NCBI GenBank assembly: GCA_007751475.1
Contig: CP036434.1
Location: forward strand, 7,654,527 to 7,718,526
Direction of reading: 5' to 3'
Length of the DNA: 64,000 nucleotides
Origin: Saltatorellus ferox
GTDB lineage: Bacteria > Planctomycetota > UBA1135 > GCA-002686595
The position numbers were made by a program, and so were the translations under genes. Every line of letters starts with the position of its first letter. The first letter of the stretch is position 1. Shown here in pieces: positions 42,443 to 51,733 of this stretch. The notes below the pieces were generated by a model that saw only the letters and a program-made list of their open reading frames with translations, did not search any database and was not told where the DNA came from.

Positions 42443-44646
42443 CAGAACGCCACCGCCACGCCGACGCGCACGGAGAACGGCTCCGCCGGGTGGAAGTGAA
42501 CGTCGTTGTAGCCGCCGTCGTCCGGTCCAGGCGTCTCGCCGTTCAGGAGGGAGGGGTAGTAATACTCGATGTCACTGACCTCTCGGTCGAAGAGGTTGAA
42601 GATCGAAAGGCGCAGCATGACGTCGTCGTTGATGCGGTAGCCCCCTTGAAGATTGAACAGCATCGAGGACGTGGACTGCACCGCGCCGGTCTCCTCCAGG
42701 TCGCGCGGTCCGAAGTAGCGCGCGCGCAGCGCCGCGTAGTGCCCCTCCGGCATCTCGTAGGCGAGGCCGGACGCGAGCGTGTACCCGACCGCGCCGGGTA
42801 CGTGATCCTCTTCCCCGCCCTCCCTGAAGCGCGCCTGCGACCAGGTCATGTCGAAGTCGAGGCTCCACGCATCCGATATCTGGTAGTAGTTCGTCCACTC
42901 GACGCCGAATCGCTCGGTGGCGGCGGTGGGCTCGGTGTTGCCTCCGTCGCCGACGAACAGCAGCTCGGACTCGGACCGAAGCCCCCAGAGCACCAGGGTC
43001 GACGTCAGACCGATGGGGTCTTCATGGCGAACACCGATCTCAGCGCCGCGCTGTCGGGCGAGGCCGGGGACGCGCTGGCCGTCGAGCGCGTCCGCCGTCG
43101 TCGGATCGTCGCGGATCGTGACGCCGCGAGCGTCGTTGCTGTGGAAGCCGAAGCCCGCGTTGAGGTAGAGCTCCGTGTTGTCGGCCACCCGATAGGCGAG
43201 GCCCGCCGACGGACTCGCGATGAAGTCGTACTCGGTGTCCGAGTTCGCGGCTCGATCGCTGTCGACGTCGAAGACGTAGCCGTCGCCGCGGATCCCCACG
43301 GTCGAGCGCAGGCGATCGTTGTAGCGCTGGGTCGTTTCAGCAAAGAGGCCGAGGCTCGTCTCGGCGATGTCGTCGCGGCGCACGGTGTTGAGGCGCTGGC
43401 GCTCGCGCGTATTGAAGAGCCCGTTGTCGATGAAGTCGTTGCGGAACTCGAGGCCGTAGGTCCACTCCGAGTTGATGCCGTAGATCTCCCCGTACTGGGT
43501 CTGCGACGCGTGGAGGCCCTGAACCCAGCGATCGTCGAGCTGCTCGAACTGGTCGCCGTTGACCGGATCCGAAAGGAAGTAGGTGAAGTTCGAGTAGAGG
43601 TCGAGTTCGGAGCGATAGGCGTAGGCGGTCACGTCCCAGTCCGACGACTCGCCGGCGCCGAACCAGTGACCCGTGAGACTGAAGCGCCGTGAATCGCCGC
43701 CGCTCGTCGGATCGAGCGTGCCGAAGCGGTCGATCAGTCCGCTGCGAACGGCGCGCTTGGGCACGTGGTCCGTGGCGGTCCAGCTTCCGTCGTAGAAGCC
43801 GAGCGTGTAGTCGGCGCCGTTGTACCGGTCGCCCTCGACGTAGCGCGCGAAGCCGTTGACCTTGACGTAGTTCTCCTCGACGGCCCAGGGACCGTCGTGG
43901 TGCATGGTCTCCAGCGCGGTGATGAGCCTGCCGCCGCCGACGTCGTAGGCGTCGGCGAAGAGCGCGCGCTGGAACCCGTACATCCCGGTCTCGACCGAGA
44001 TCAAGCCGTTCGGCAGATCACGCACGTAGTCGATGGCGACGCTACCCGCGCTGGAGAAGTCGCCGGTGTCGGCGAAGTACGGCCCCTTGCGATAGCCGAC
44101 CTTCTCCACGAGTTCGGGGATCAGGAAGTTCATGTCCACGTAGCCCTGCCCGTGACCGTGGCTGCGCAGGTTGATGGGCACGCCGCCGATGGACACGAGG
44201 AAGTCGGTGCCGTGGTCGAGGTTGAAGCCGCGCAGGAAGAACTGGTTGCCCTTACCTGAACCCGTGTGCTGGGTGATGATGACGCCGGGGACGGTTTCGA
44301 GGAGTTCACCCGGACGCATGAGCGGGCGACGCTTCAGCTGCTCGGGACCGGTGACGCCCTCGCTCGCCGAAGGCGCGAGGTCGAGTCGACTGGTGCCGCG
44401 GCCTTCGACGATGAGGGCCTCGAGGTACTCGTCTTCGGGGTAGGCGGCGTCGGTCGATGCCGGATCGGAAGGCGGCCCGGGGAGCGGCCCGGAGAACGGC
44501 CCGGAGAACGGTTCGGCGGGCGGGTCGCCGGGCGCGCCCGAGGCATCGATCTTGAGAACGTCGTCCTGACGAGGACCTGGCGTGGGAGCTTCGCCAGTCT
44601 GCGCGAGCGCGGCGAAGCTGAGAGTGGAGAGAATGGCGAGGGACAT
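42442..44646 (-). CDS. TonB-dependent outer-membrane receptor
   Basis: A 734-residue receptor. It starts with a signal peptide (MSLAILSTLSFAALAQ) and a Pro/Gly-rich linker. The plug domain (about 85-210) carries PGELLETVPGVIITQHTGSG and QFFLRGFNLDHGTDFLVSIGG, characteristic of the family, and the beta-barrel follows. The last residue is Phe (VRVGVAVAF), the usual signal for barrel assembly. The substrate is unknown: the N-terminal HGQGYVD and GYRKGPYFADTGDFSSAG motifs match a common group of TonB receptors of unassigned ligand. It heads the exbB-exbD-tonB operon, so uptake and energy supply are co-expressed. Confidence 0.93.
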   Translation of the reverse strand: MSLAILSTLSFAALAQTGEAPTPGPRQDDVLKIDASGAPGDPPAEPFSGPFSGPLPGPPSDPASTDAAYPEDEYLEALIVEGRGTSRLDLAPSASEGVTGPEQLKRRPLMRPGELLETVPGVIITQHTGSGKGNQFFLRGFNLDHGTDFLVSIGGVPINLRSHGHGQGYVDMNFLIPELVEKVGYRKGPYFADTGDFSSAGSVAIDYVRDLPNGLISVETGMYGFQRALFADAYDVGGGRLITALETMHHDGPWAVEENYVKVNGFARYVEGDRYNGADYTLGFYDGSWTATDHVPKRAVRSGLIDRFGTLDPTSGGDSRRFSLTGHWFGAGESSDWDVTAYAYRSELDLYSNFTYFLSDPVNGDQFEQLDDRWVQGLHASQTQYGEIYGINSEWTYGLEFRNDFIDNGLFNTRERQRLNTVRRDDIAETSLGLFAETTQRYNDRLRSTVGIRGDGYVFDVDSDRAANSDTEYDFIASPSAGLAYRVADNTELYLNAGFGFHSNDARGVTIRDDPTTADALDGQRVPGLARQRGAEIGVRHEDPIGLTSTLVLWGLRSESELLFVGDGGNTEPTAATERFGVEWTNYYQISDAWSLDFDMTWSQARFREGGEEDHVPGAVGYTLASGLAYEMPEGHYAALRARYFGPRDLEETGAVQSTSSMLFNLQGGYRINDDVMLRLSIFNLFDREVSDIEYYYPSLLNGETPGPDDGGYNDVHFHPAEPFSVRVGVAVAF

Positions 44647-44727
44647 GACGCCAAAGCTACCGAGGCACAGACGTCCGTTGCGTTCTCAACTCGCAAGAAC
44701 AACGCGAACTGAATCGCTTCGAGAACG

Positions 44728-44756
44728 GATATTCCGCAGGGAACAAGTGCGGTCAA
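44728..44756 (-). promoter_or_regulatory. Possible sigma-70 promoter of the TonB operon
   Basis: On the minus strand TTGACC and AATATC are 17 bases apart, about 82 bases before the receptor ATG. No Fur-type or riboswitch structure was recognised nearby. Confidence 0.35.
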
Positions 44757-44975
44757 CGCAACGTCTCCGTGCACCCGCGTCACCTCGGATGAGCGCCGGT
44801 CCGGCCCTCGCGAGGCCTGCGACGATCACGACCACCATCGACTCGGACCGAGGAGTCATTCTGTCGCGGGCCAATCCCATCCCCGGCGGTTCGTCGGTGA
44901 TGCGTAAGAAGGTTCCGCGCGCCATCGCTGCCGAGCTGCAGAGCGAAGTCCTGTCCTGCGGGACGCTTCGCAACT

Positions 44976-46238
44976 CTACAGGCCGATGCCGCTCAGGTAC
45001 TCGGTCTCTGGCCAGTAGAGCAACAGCGCCACTCCTCCCGCGACTGCGACCCCGAACCCTATTCCGACGTAGAGGAGCAAGCGACGGCTGCCGAGCACCG
45101 CGACGGCGAGGGCCTTGAAGACCAGGTTGGAGAGCGTCGCGATCAAGATCACCCTCCAGGCCATCTCACCGTCGACCAGCTCCTCGTTGAACATCTTGGC
45201 GGTCGTCAGCGTGATCGCATCCACGTCGGTAAGCCCCGAGATTCCCGCGATCCAGTACAGCGCCTGATCGCCGAAGAGGTCCTTTCCTGCCGCCACGATG
45301 AAGAGCACGACGGCATACAGGGCGGCGAAGAGGATCGCCGGCTTCAGCTGAGCAGGATCGTCATGGTCGGGCGGCTCGGTCGACTGCTTTCGCAGCGGAA
45401 AGTACAGCAGCACGCACTCGATGATCATCAGCAGCAGCATGGCGCTCATCGGCAGCAGAGCTTTCCGAAGAAGGTCCGGCGCCACGACCCCGACCTCGAT
45501 CAGCACGCGGACGTTCACCACGGCCGAAGCGATGAGAATCACCAGGGCGGCCATGGCACTCAGGCCCGGAGCTTCCTTCGTTTGCCGCGCGTAGCTGACC
45601 GTCGTCGCGGTGCTGGAAATGAATCCGCCAAGGATACCTCCCAGGAGGGCGCCGACCCGGGCCCCCAGGAGTTTGAACGCCACGTAGGCGACCATGCTGA
45701 TCCCGACGATCAGCACGACCATCCGCCAGATGCCGTGCGGGTTGAGAACGTCGTAGGGCCCGTAGGTCCTATCCGGAAGGACGGGCAGGATCACCAAGGC
45801 GATGAGCGTCAGGTTCATCACCGCCCGCACGTCCTTGTCCGCGAGGGAATCGACGATGCCATGCAGCCGCCGTTTCCAGTGCAGCAACATGGTGGTGATC
45901 CCCGCCGTCACCAGCGCGGGGCCCAGCAGACCCATGCCCAACGTGCAGCCGACGACGAACATCAGGAGCGCCGCGACCTCGGTGGTCATTCCGAAGTCCA
46001 ACTTGCCGGCCCTGATCTTCGACACGTTGGCAATGGAAAGCAGCAACGCCAGCGACACGAGCCCCGCCGCGCTGAGCCAGCCAAGCTCGCCCTGGTGAAC
46101 GACGACGCTCAGCGTACCCAGCAAGGTGATCAGCGGAAACGTCCGGATGCCGGCGATCTCCGACTCCTTCCACTCGCGCTGCAGCCCGACGAGCAGACCA
46201 AGACCCAGTGCGATGGCGAGAGACTGATAGGTTTCCAT
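44976..46238 (-). CDS. MgtC/SapB N-terminal domain with DUF4010 membrane domain
   Basis: A 420-residue polytopic membrane protein. The N-terminal third matches MgtC: LGLLVGLQREWKESEIAGIR and TFPLITLLGTL contain the conserved R/K-E and G-x-R-TF motifs. The rest is the DUF4010 domain, with about nine further helices, including GGFISSTATTVSYARQ and ISGLTDVDAITLTTAKMF. The fusion is common; its role is unknown, with links to Mg2+ limitation and acid stress inferred from MgtC. It follows the acetolactate synthase gene by 50 bases on the same strand. Confidence 0.9.
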   Translation of the reverse strand: METYQSLAIALGLGLLVGLQREWKESEIAGIRTFPLITLLGTLSVVVHQGELGWLSAAGLVSLALLLSIANVSKIRAGKLDFGMTTEVAALLMFVVGCTLGMGLLGPALVTAGITTMLLHWKRRLHGIVDSLADKDVRAVMNLTLIALVILPVLPDRTYGPYDVLNPHGIWRMVVLIVGISMVAYVAFKLLGARVGALLGGILGGFISSTATTVSYARQTKEAPGLSAMAALVILIASAVVNVRVLIEVGVVAPDLLRKALLPMSAMLLLMIIECVLLYFPLRKQSTEPPDHDDPAQLKPAILFAALYAVVLFIVAAGKDLFGDQALYWIAGISGLTDVDAITLTTAKMFNEELVDGEMAWRVILIATLSNLVFKALAVAVLGSRRLLLYVGIGFGVAVAGGVALLLYWPETEYLSGIGL

Positions 46239-46288
46239 GGGAGGCGCCTCCGCGCCCTCGTCACGTCGCCGAAGGATCCGGCGGGTTT

Positions 46289-47938
46289 TCAGGCCACAAA
46301 AGCGCCCGAAAGCCGCGGGATCTCCCTGTGGAGAAGCTCATCGTTCCGGGAGTAATCGACGGGCACGTCCACCAGGTGAACGCCGCCTTCTTCGAAACAG
46401 CGCTCCAGGAGCGGAACGAGCTGATCCGTGGCCGACAGTCGATGCCCCTGGGCTCCGTAGCTCTCGGCGTACTTCGGAAACGACGGATTGCCGTAGTCCA
46501 GGCCGTAGTCCCGGAACCCCATGTCTTCCTGCTTCCACTTGATCATCCCGAGCGCGCCATCGTTCAGGATCAGGACGACCAGATCAAGGCCCAGGCGCGT
46601 CGCGGTCTCCAGCTCCTGGGAATTCATCATGAACCCTCCGTCGCCGCAGATCGCCATCACGCGGCGCTTCGGATGCACCATCTTCGCGGCCATCGCCGAC
46701 GGAAGCCCGGCGCCCATCGTGGCGAGTGCGTTGTCCAGGAGCACCGTATTCGGCCCGTGGGCCGCGTAGTTCCGAGCGAACCAGAGCTTGTAGATGCCGT
46801 TGTCCAGCGCGATGATCCCGTCGTCCGGCATGGCGCGACGAACATCGGCCACGAGCCGCTGGGGAATGACAGGGAACGCGTCGCTCTCGATAGCCGCGTA
46901 CTGCTCCTCCAGCATCGCCCCGCGGGCCCGGAACATCGGATCGAAGTTCCATTCGCTGGAGCGCTCCAGAGCCCCGTTGAGACGCCAGATCGAATGCGCG
47001 ACGTCGCCCACCATCTCCACCTGGGGAAAGTAGAGCGCGTCGACCTCGGCCGAGCTGAAGTCGATGTGGATGACCGTCCGACGGTGATGGCGCTCCATGA
47101 AGAACGGCGGCTTCTCCACGATATCGTGCCCGACGTTGAGGATCAGATCGGCGTGGCTGAGCGCGGCGTGCACGAAGTCTCCGGAGGATAGCGCGGCATT
47201 GCCCAGGAACCTCGGGTGCCGCTCGTCGATCACGCCCTTGCCCATCTGGGTGGTGATGAAGGGGATGCCCTGCTTCTCCACGAACTCCAGGAGCTGCGTC
47301 GCGGTGAGCTTCCGATTGGCACCCGCACCGATCACGATCAGGGGCGCACGGGCGGCGCGCAGCAGCTCCAGGGCCGCGTCGACCGACTTGTCTTCAACCA
47401 CCGGCCGACGGACGGAACTCGGAGGAATAGGTGCGCCGCCGACCTCTTCGGCCGCGATGTCCTCGGGGAGTTCGAGGTGGGTCGCCCCGGGCCGTTCCTC
47501 GGCGGCGAGCCGGAAGGCTTCACGCACGCGGGCGGGGAGCGTTTCGCCGCTGATGATCTGGCGCGTCCACTTGGTGACGGGCCGCATCATGTCGACGACG
47601 TCGATGATCTGAAACATCGCCTGCTTGCTCGTCTTGATCGGCTTCTGGCCGGTGATCATGAGCATGGGCATCCCACCGAGCTGGGCGTAGGCCGCCGCCG
47701 TCATGAGATTGGTCGCGCCCGGCCCGAGCGTCGAGAGAGCCACGCCTACCTTGCCCGTGAGTCGCCCGACCGTGGCGGCCATGAACCCCGCCGCCTGTTC
47801 GTGCCGGGTCAGCACGAGCTCGATCGATGAACGGGATAGCGACTCGAGGAAGTCGAGATTCTCCTCGCCCGGGATCCCGAAGATATGCGTGACGCCCTCG
47901 CTTTCGAGGCATTGGACGAAGAGGTCGGAAGCTTTCAT
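46289..47938 (-). CDS. alsS: Acetolactate synthase-type thiamine-diphosphate enzyme
   Basis: A 549-residue ThDP enzyme, resembling catabolic acetolactate synthase (two pyruvate to acetolactate and CO2). The catalytic Glu is in VLTRHEQAAGFMA, the ThDP/Mg site is ICGDGGFMMNSQELETA...LND, and LSTLGPGATNLM is the AHAS-type motif. No small regulatory subunit and no alsD-like decarboxylase gene are adjacent. Related enzymes such as sulfoacetaldehyde acetyltransferase or glyoxylate carboligase are possible alternatives, but the sequence reads nearer to AlsS. The ATG chosen begins MKASDLFVQCLE, the standard family start; 14 more codons upstream are open but irregular. Confidence 0.8.
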   Translation of the reverse strand: MKASDLFVQCLESEGVTHIFGIPGEENLDFLESLSRSSIELVLTRHEQAAGFMAATVGRLTGKVGVALSTLGPGATNLMTAAAYAQLGGMPMLMITGQKPIKTSKQAMFQIIDVVDMMRPVTKWTRQIISGETLPARVREAFRLAAEERPGATHLELPEDIAAEEVGGAPIPPSSVRRPVVEDKSVDAALELLRAARAPLIVIGAGANRKLTATQLLEFVEKQGIPFITTQMGKGVIDERHPRFLGNAALSSGDFVHAALSHADLILNVGHDIVEKPPFFMERHHRRTVIHIDFSSAEVDALYFPQVEMVGDVAHSIWRLNGALERSSEWNFDPMFRARGAMLEEQYAAIESDAFPVIPQRLVADVRRAMPDDGIIALDNGIYKLWFARNYAAHGPNTVLLDNALATMGAGLPSAMAAKMVHPKRRVMAICGDGGFMMNSQELETATRLGLDLVVLILNDGALGMIKWKQEDMGFRDYGLDYGNPSFPKYAESYGAQGHRLSATDQLVPLLERCFEEGGVHLVDVPVDYSRNDELLHREIPRLSGAFVA

Positions 47939-48141
47939 GGACGGGCAGGGAGGGTCGCGGGAGATCGGAGCGGGGAGCATAGAAACTACTCCCGGCGGCT
48001 AAGCGCGGGCTAAATGGGTCGACCCTCGTAAGACGAAGGAATAGCGCCAGCTCTTTCCGTCGAGGGGCTCGGGGCAGCGCGTTGCGGAGCGTGTCCGGGC
48101 GCCTATCGCGACGGCCCTCCAGCGGATAGGATCGGCGCCCC

Positions 48142-49095
48142 ATGACCTCCACCTCCGCCGCGACCTACGCCGACCGCCTGCACGCCGCCGTCGAGCGTAC
48201 GCAGAACCCCTCGGTGATCGGGCTCGATCCGCACCTCGCGCTGCTGCCCGACGAATTCGCCGTGGCGCGCGATTCAGGAGCGGGCCGCTCGGATCGCGCG
48301 GGCGCCATGCGGGACTTCCTGCTCGGGATCGTCGAGGTGGCCGCGGGCAAGGTCCCCGCCGTCAAGCCGCAGTCGGCCTTCTTCGAGGTCTTCGGCGCCG
48401 ACGGCGTGGCCGCGTTCGAGGACGTGGTCGCGGCGTCGAAGGACGCGGGGCTGCTGGTGATCGGCGACGTCAAGCGAGGGGATATCGGTAGCACGGCGGC
48501 AGCCTACGCCGAGTCGTTCCTGACCGGCCCGGCCGGTGACGTGGACGAGACGGGCACCGCGCCGTCGGCTCGCCGGCACCTCTGTGATGCCGCGACCGTG
48601 AACCCGTACCTCGGGTCGGACTCGATCACGCCGTTCCTCGACGCCTGTGAAGGTGCGAGGGCAGGCCTCTACGTTCTCGTGCGGACCTCGAATCCATCGA
48701 GCGCCGAGTTCCAGACGCTCGCCGTGGAGGGCTCCGGGGACCGACTCGCCGACCGCGTGGCCGACGCCGTCCACGGCTGGGGCGCGGCTCAGATCGGAGA
48801 GAGCGGCTGGAGTTCCATCGGCGCCGTCGTCGGCGCCACCCATCCTGACGAGCTGCAGAGGCTCCGACGGCGCATGCCACGAACGCCGCTGCTGCTGCCG
48901 GGCTACGGCGCGCAGGGTGCGAGCGCCGAGGACATCCGCGGCGGCTTCTCCGACGGCCTGCACGGCGCGCTCGTGAACTCCTCGCGGGGGATCCTTTACG
49001 CGGGACGGCAGCGACCGGACCTGCACTGGAAGGACGCCGCTGCCGAGGCCATCGACGGGATGGCGAAGGAACTCCGCGACGCTCTGCTCCCCTGA
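48142..49095 (+). CDS. pyrF: Orotidine 5'-phosphate decarboxylase, type 2
   Basis: A 317-residue enzyme, the last step of UMP synthesis. The catalytic Lys/Asp tetrad region reads LLVIGDVKRGDIGSTAAAY and the N-terminal phosphate site SVIGLDPHLALLP. The length and the K-R-G-D arrangement identify the longer type-2 form. An insert at about 145-165 (DVDETGTAPSARRHL) is larger than usual. The ATG has no strong ribosome site. It is the first gene of a run with bshC and bshB. Confidence 0.93.
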   Translation: MTSTSAATYADRLHAAVERTQNPSVIGLDPHLALLPDEFAVARDSGAGRSDRAGAMRDFLLGIVEVAAGKVPAVKPQSAFFEVFGADGVAAFEDVVAASKDAGLLVIGDVKRGDIGSTAAAYAESFLTGPAGDVDETGTAPSARRHLCDAATVNPYLGSDSITPFLDACEGARAGLYVLVRTSNPSSAEFQTLAVEGSGDRLADRVADAVHGWGAAQIGESGWSSIGAVVGATHPDELQRLRRRMPRTPLLLPGYGAQGASAEDIRGGFSDGLHGALVNSSRGILYAGRQRPDLHWKDAAAEAIDGMAKELRDALLP

Positions 49096-49117
49096 TCCGC
49101 CGGATTCGGTCTTCATC

Positions 49118-50824
49118 ATGAGTCTTCAGCTGAGGGTAGAGCACCTGCCCGGCGACCTCTTCGGCCTCTCGAGCGTGGCGCGTGCTGGCCTCGCGGCGGG
49201 CGCGAAGTTCGGGCCTCTTCCCATCATCACCAGGGCCGAGGACATGCCTCGACCGGAAGAGCGGCTCGGCGCCGAAGAGCGCGGCGTGCTGGTCGATCGG
49301 CTGATCGCCGGCTACGGATCCGCGGGCATCGAGCTCGCGCAGGATTCGGCGACGCGCCAGAGCCTCGCGGCGCTGCGCGAGGAGGGCGTTTTCTGCGTCG
49401 TCACCGGGCAGCAGCCGGGCTTCCTCGCGTCGCCGCTCTACAGCCTTTACAAGGCCCTGCAAGCGTGTCGGGCCGCGAAGGATCTGAGCCGGCTCTGGAA
49501 CCAGCCTGTAGTGCCCGTCTTCTGGAACCACGCGGACGATCACGACGTGGCCGAGGTGCATCACGCGTGGCAGCTGAACCGCAACCTCGACCTGCAAAAG
49601 GTCAACCTGGGCGGCCTATCGTCGGGGCGCACTCCGCTCGGCGCGCTGCAACTGAGCGACGAGGTCCAGCGACTCGGTGCGCTGCGCGCGCAGCTGCACG
49701 ACATCGTCGAGGAGCACGAGCACGCGGATCTCGCGATCGACCTGTTCCTGCCGCGCGACGGCGAGACGCTGCCGCGCGCGCTGACCCGCGCGTTCCACGG
49801 ACTGATGGAGGCCTACGGACTGATCGTCTGCGAGCCCGACTGGATCCGAGGGCTGCTCTCCAGCGAGATGGGACGCATCGTTTCGTCGGCGCGCCCCTCG
49901 CTCGTCGAGGCGCTGCGAGCGGGCGGCGAGGAGCTGGTCGCGCTGGACCTGCCCGTCGCGATCCCCATCGGCGAAGCGTCCGAAGGGGACGCTGGCGACG
50001 CGGCCGCTCTGATCTATCGACACGTGCGCGCGGCAGAGAAAATGCCGCCCGAGCGCATCTCGCTCCGCGCGGGCGGCGAGGGCTTCTCCATGGACGACAC
50101 GCCCGGTTCCCGCACGCACGCGGAGCTCGGAAGCCAGATCGTCAGCGCGCCGGACGAGTGGTCCGCGGGCGCGCTCGTGCGCCCGCTCGTGCAGGACGCG
50201 GTGTTTCCGACGTGCGCGTACGTGGGAGGCTACGGCGAACTCGGCTACCACGCCCAGCTAGGGCCCGCGCGCGACGCGAGCGGTCAGCCGCGCACGCCGT
50301 TCCTGCCGCGCGTTTCCATCACGCTGGTCGACGGCGATACGCGCCACGCTCTCGATCGCGTGGAGGCCGACGTCGAGACGATCCTGCGCGCGAAGGGGAC
50401 GTTCCAGCCGCCCGAGATCGATCTCGACGCCGAGCCCCAGGTGGTCCAGGATCTTCGCCGCGTGACCGGAGAGATCGCCGCGGAGCTCCTTCGGTACCGG
50501 GGCGCGGTCGCCGAGATCGAACCTGCGCTCGGCATCACGCTGAAGCGCGCCGCGGGGCACGTCGAGCGCTCGATCGAAAAGGTCATCGACAAGGCCATGC
50601 GGGTGCACAAGAACAGCACCGGCAAGGGTGTGCGCCAGGTTCGGCGCGTCAACAGCATGCTCTACCCGCGCGAGGTTCCCCAGGAGCGTCTGCTGGGTCC
50701 ATTCCAGTTCGTCGCGCGCTTCGGCGCGGACTTCGTGCCGTCACTATGGGCGGAGATTCCCTTCGCCTCCACCGAACACCTCGTTCTGAATCTTCCGAGC
50801 TCGCTGGACGAGCCTCAACCATGA
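49118..50824 (+). CDS. bshC: Bacillithiol synthase, cysteine-adding enzyme
   Basis: A 568-residue BshC, which joins cysteine to glucosaminyl-malate in the last step of bacillithiol formation. The family-defining core VVTGQQPGFLASPLYSLYKAL lies near residue 90, followed by FWNHADDHDVAEVHHAW. The C-terminal coiled region with HKNSTGKGVRQVRRVN and the late YPREVPQERLL are also characteristic. It lies 22 bases after pyrF, and its stop overlaps the next ATG by four bases. All conserved regions of the family are present. Confidence 0.93.
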   Translation: MSLQLRVEHLPGDLFGLSSVARAGLAAGAKFGPLPIITRAEDMPRPEERLGAEERGVLVDRLIAGYGSAGIELAQDSATRQSLAALREEGVFCVVTGQQPGFLASPLYSLYKALQACRAAKDLSRLWNQPVVPVFWNHADDHDVAEVHHAWQLNRNLDLQKVNLGGLSSGRTPLGALQLSDEVQRLGALRAQLHDIVEEHEHADLAIDLFLPRDGETLPRALTRAFHGLMEAYGLIVCEPDWIRGLLSSEMGRIVSSARPSLVEALRAGGEELVALDLPVAIPIGEASEGDAGDAAALIYRHVRAAEKMPPERISLRAGGEGFSMDDTPGSRTHAELGSQIVSAPDEWSAGALVRPLVQDAVFPTCAYVGGYGELGYHAQLGPARDASGQPRTPFLPRVSITLVDGDTRHALDRVEADVETILRAKGTFQPPEIDLDAEPQVVQDLRRVTGEIAAELLRYRGAVAEIEPALGITLKRAAGHVERSIEKVIDKAMRVHKNSTGKGVRQVRRVNSMLYPREVPQERLLGPFQFVARFGADFVPSLWAEIPFASTEHLVLNLPSSLDEPQP

Positions 50825-51555
50825 GCACCCTCGACGTCCTCGTCATTGCCGCCCATCCCGATGATGCCGAGATCTCGGCGGGCGGAACGATCCTTCGACT
50901 CGTCGACGCCGGCGCGCGCGTGGGCATCCTAGACATCACGCGCGGCGAGATGGGCACGCGCGGCACGAAGGAAGACCGGGACGCCGAGGCGAGGCGCGCG
51001 ACCGAGATCCTCGGGCTCACCTGGCGCGGGAATCTCGATCTACCCGATGGCCGCGTCGAGGTGACGGTCGAGTCGCGCGAGCGGCTCGCGAGGCATCTGC
51101 GCGAGCTTCAGCCCGAACTCGTGCTGTCCCACCATCTCGATGATCCCCATCCGGATCACGAGGCGAGCGCGCGCCTGGCGAAGGAAGCATGGTACCTCTC
51201 GGGGTTGAAACAGCTCGCGAAGATCACGGGCGGTCCGGATGCGAAGCGGCCGCGGCAGCTCGCGCACTTCCAGTCCCACACCCACTTCGAGCCGACCTTC
51301 GTCGTGGACATCGAGCCGGTGTGGGAGCGCAAGCGCGAGGCGATCCTTGCGTACGCGACCCAGCTCGCGGGCGCGGACACGAAGGACGACGGAAAACATT
51401 TCCTGTACGGCGTGGACATCCTGGAGCGGGTCGAGACCAAGGCGCGCGCGTACGGAGAGCGAATCGGCGGGCGGTTCGGCGAGCCGATCCTCTGCCGCGA
51501 GCCGGTGAGCTTCGCGGACCCGCTGTTGCGCTGGCTCGCCGGGCCTTCTCGCTAG
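50821..51555 (+). CDS. bshB: Bacillithiol biosynthesis deacetylase
   Basis: A 244-residue zinc deacetylase of the LmbE/PIG-L family that removes acetyl from GlcNAc-malate. AHPDDAE (residues 11-17) carries zinc-binding His12 and Asp15, and SHHLDDPHPDHEAS provides the rest of the metal site. TRGEMGTRGTKEDRDAEARR and the C-terminal HFLYGVDILERVETKARAYG are typical of BshB1-type members. Coupled to bshC by an ATGA overlap, it is the second enzyme of the pathway. Confidence 0.92.
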   Translation: MSTLDVLVIAAHPDDAEISAGGTILRLVDAGARVGILDITRGEMGTRGTKEDRDAEARRATEILGLTWRGNLDLPDGRVEVTVESRERLARHLRELQPELVLSHHLDDPHPDHEASARLAKEAWYLSGLKQLAKITGGPDAKRPRQLAHFQSHTHFEPTFVVDIEPVWERKREAILAYATQLAGADTKDDGKHFLYGVDILERVETKARAYGERIGGRFGEPILCREPVSFADPLLRWLAGPSR

Positions 51556-51733
51556 CGCCGGGCCTCCTCGCCAGGGAGTGGCTCGATGCGAGCCGTTGCG
51601 ACAGAACGCGAGTGATCGAGTGGAGGCCCACGGGTCTCGTATCCGAATATCGACCAGGGAATCCCTGCCTCGCACCGTGCGAGGGGAAAGAGATTCCGCT
51701 TCTGGCCGCTCGCTGCTCCGCCTGCCCCGCTCG

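Noticed and set aside
44690..44975. Riboswitch or Fur site ahead of the TonB receptor
   Set aside because: No cobalamin-type conserved box or Fur-like 19-bp palindrome was seen; only a sigma-70-like promoter could be supported.
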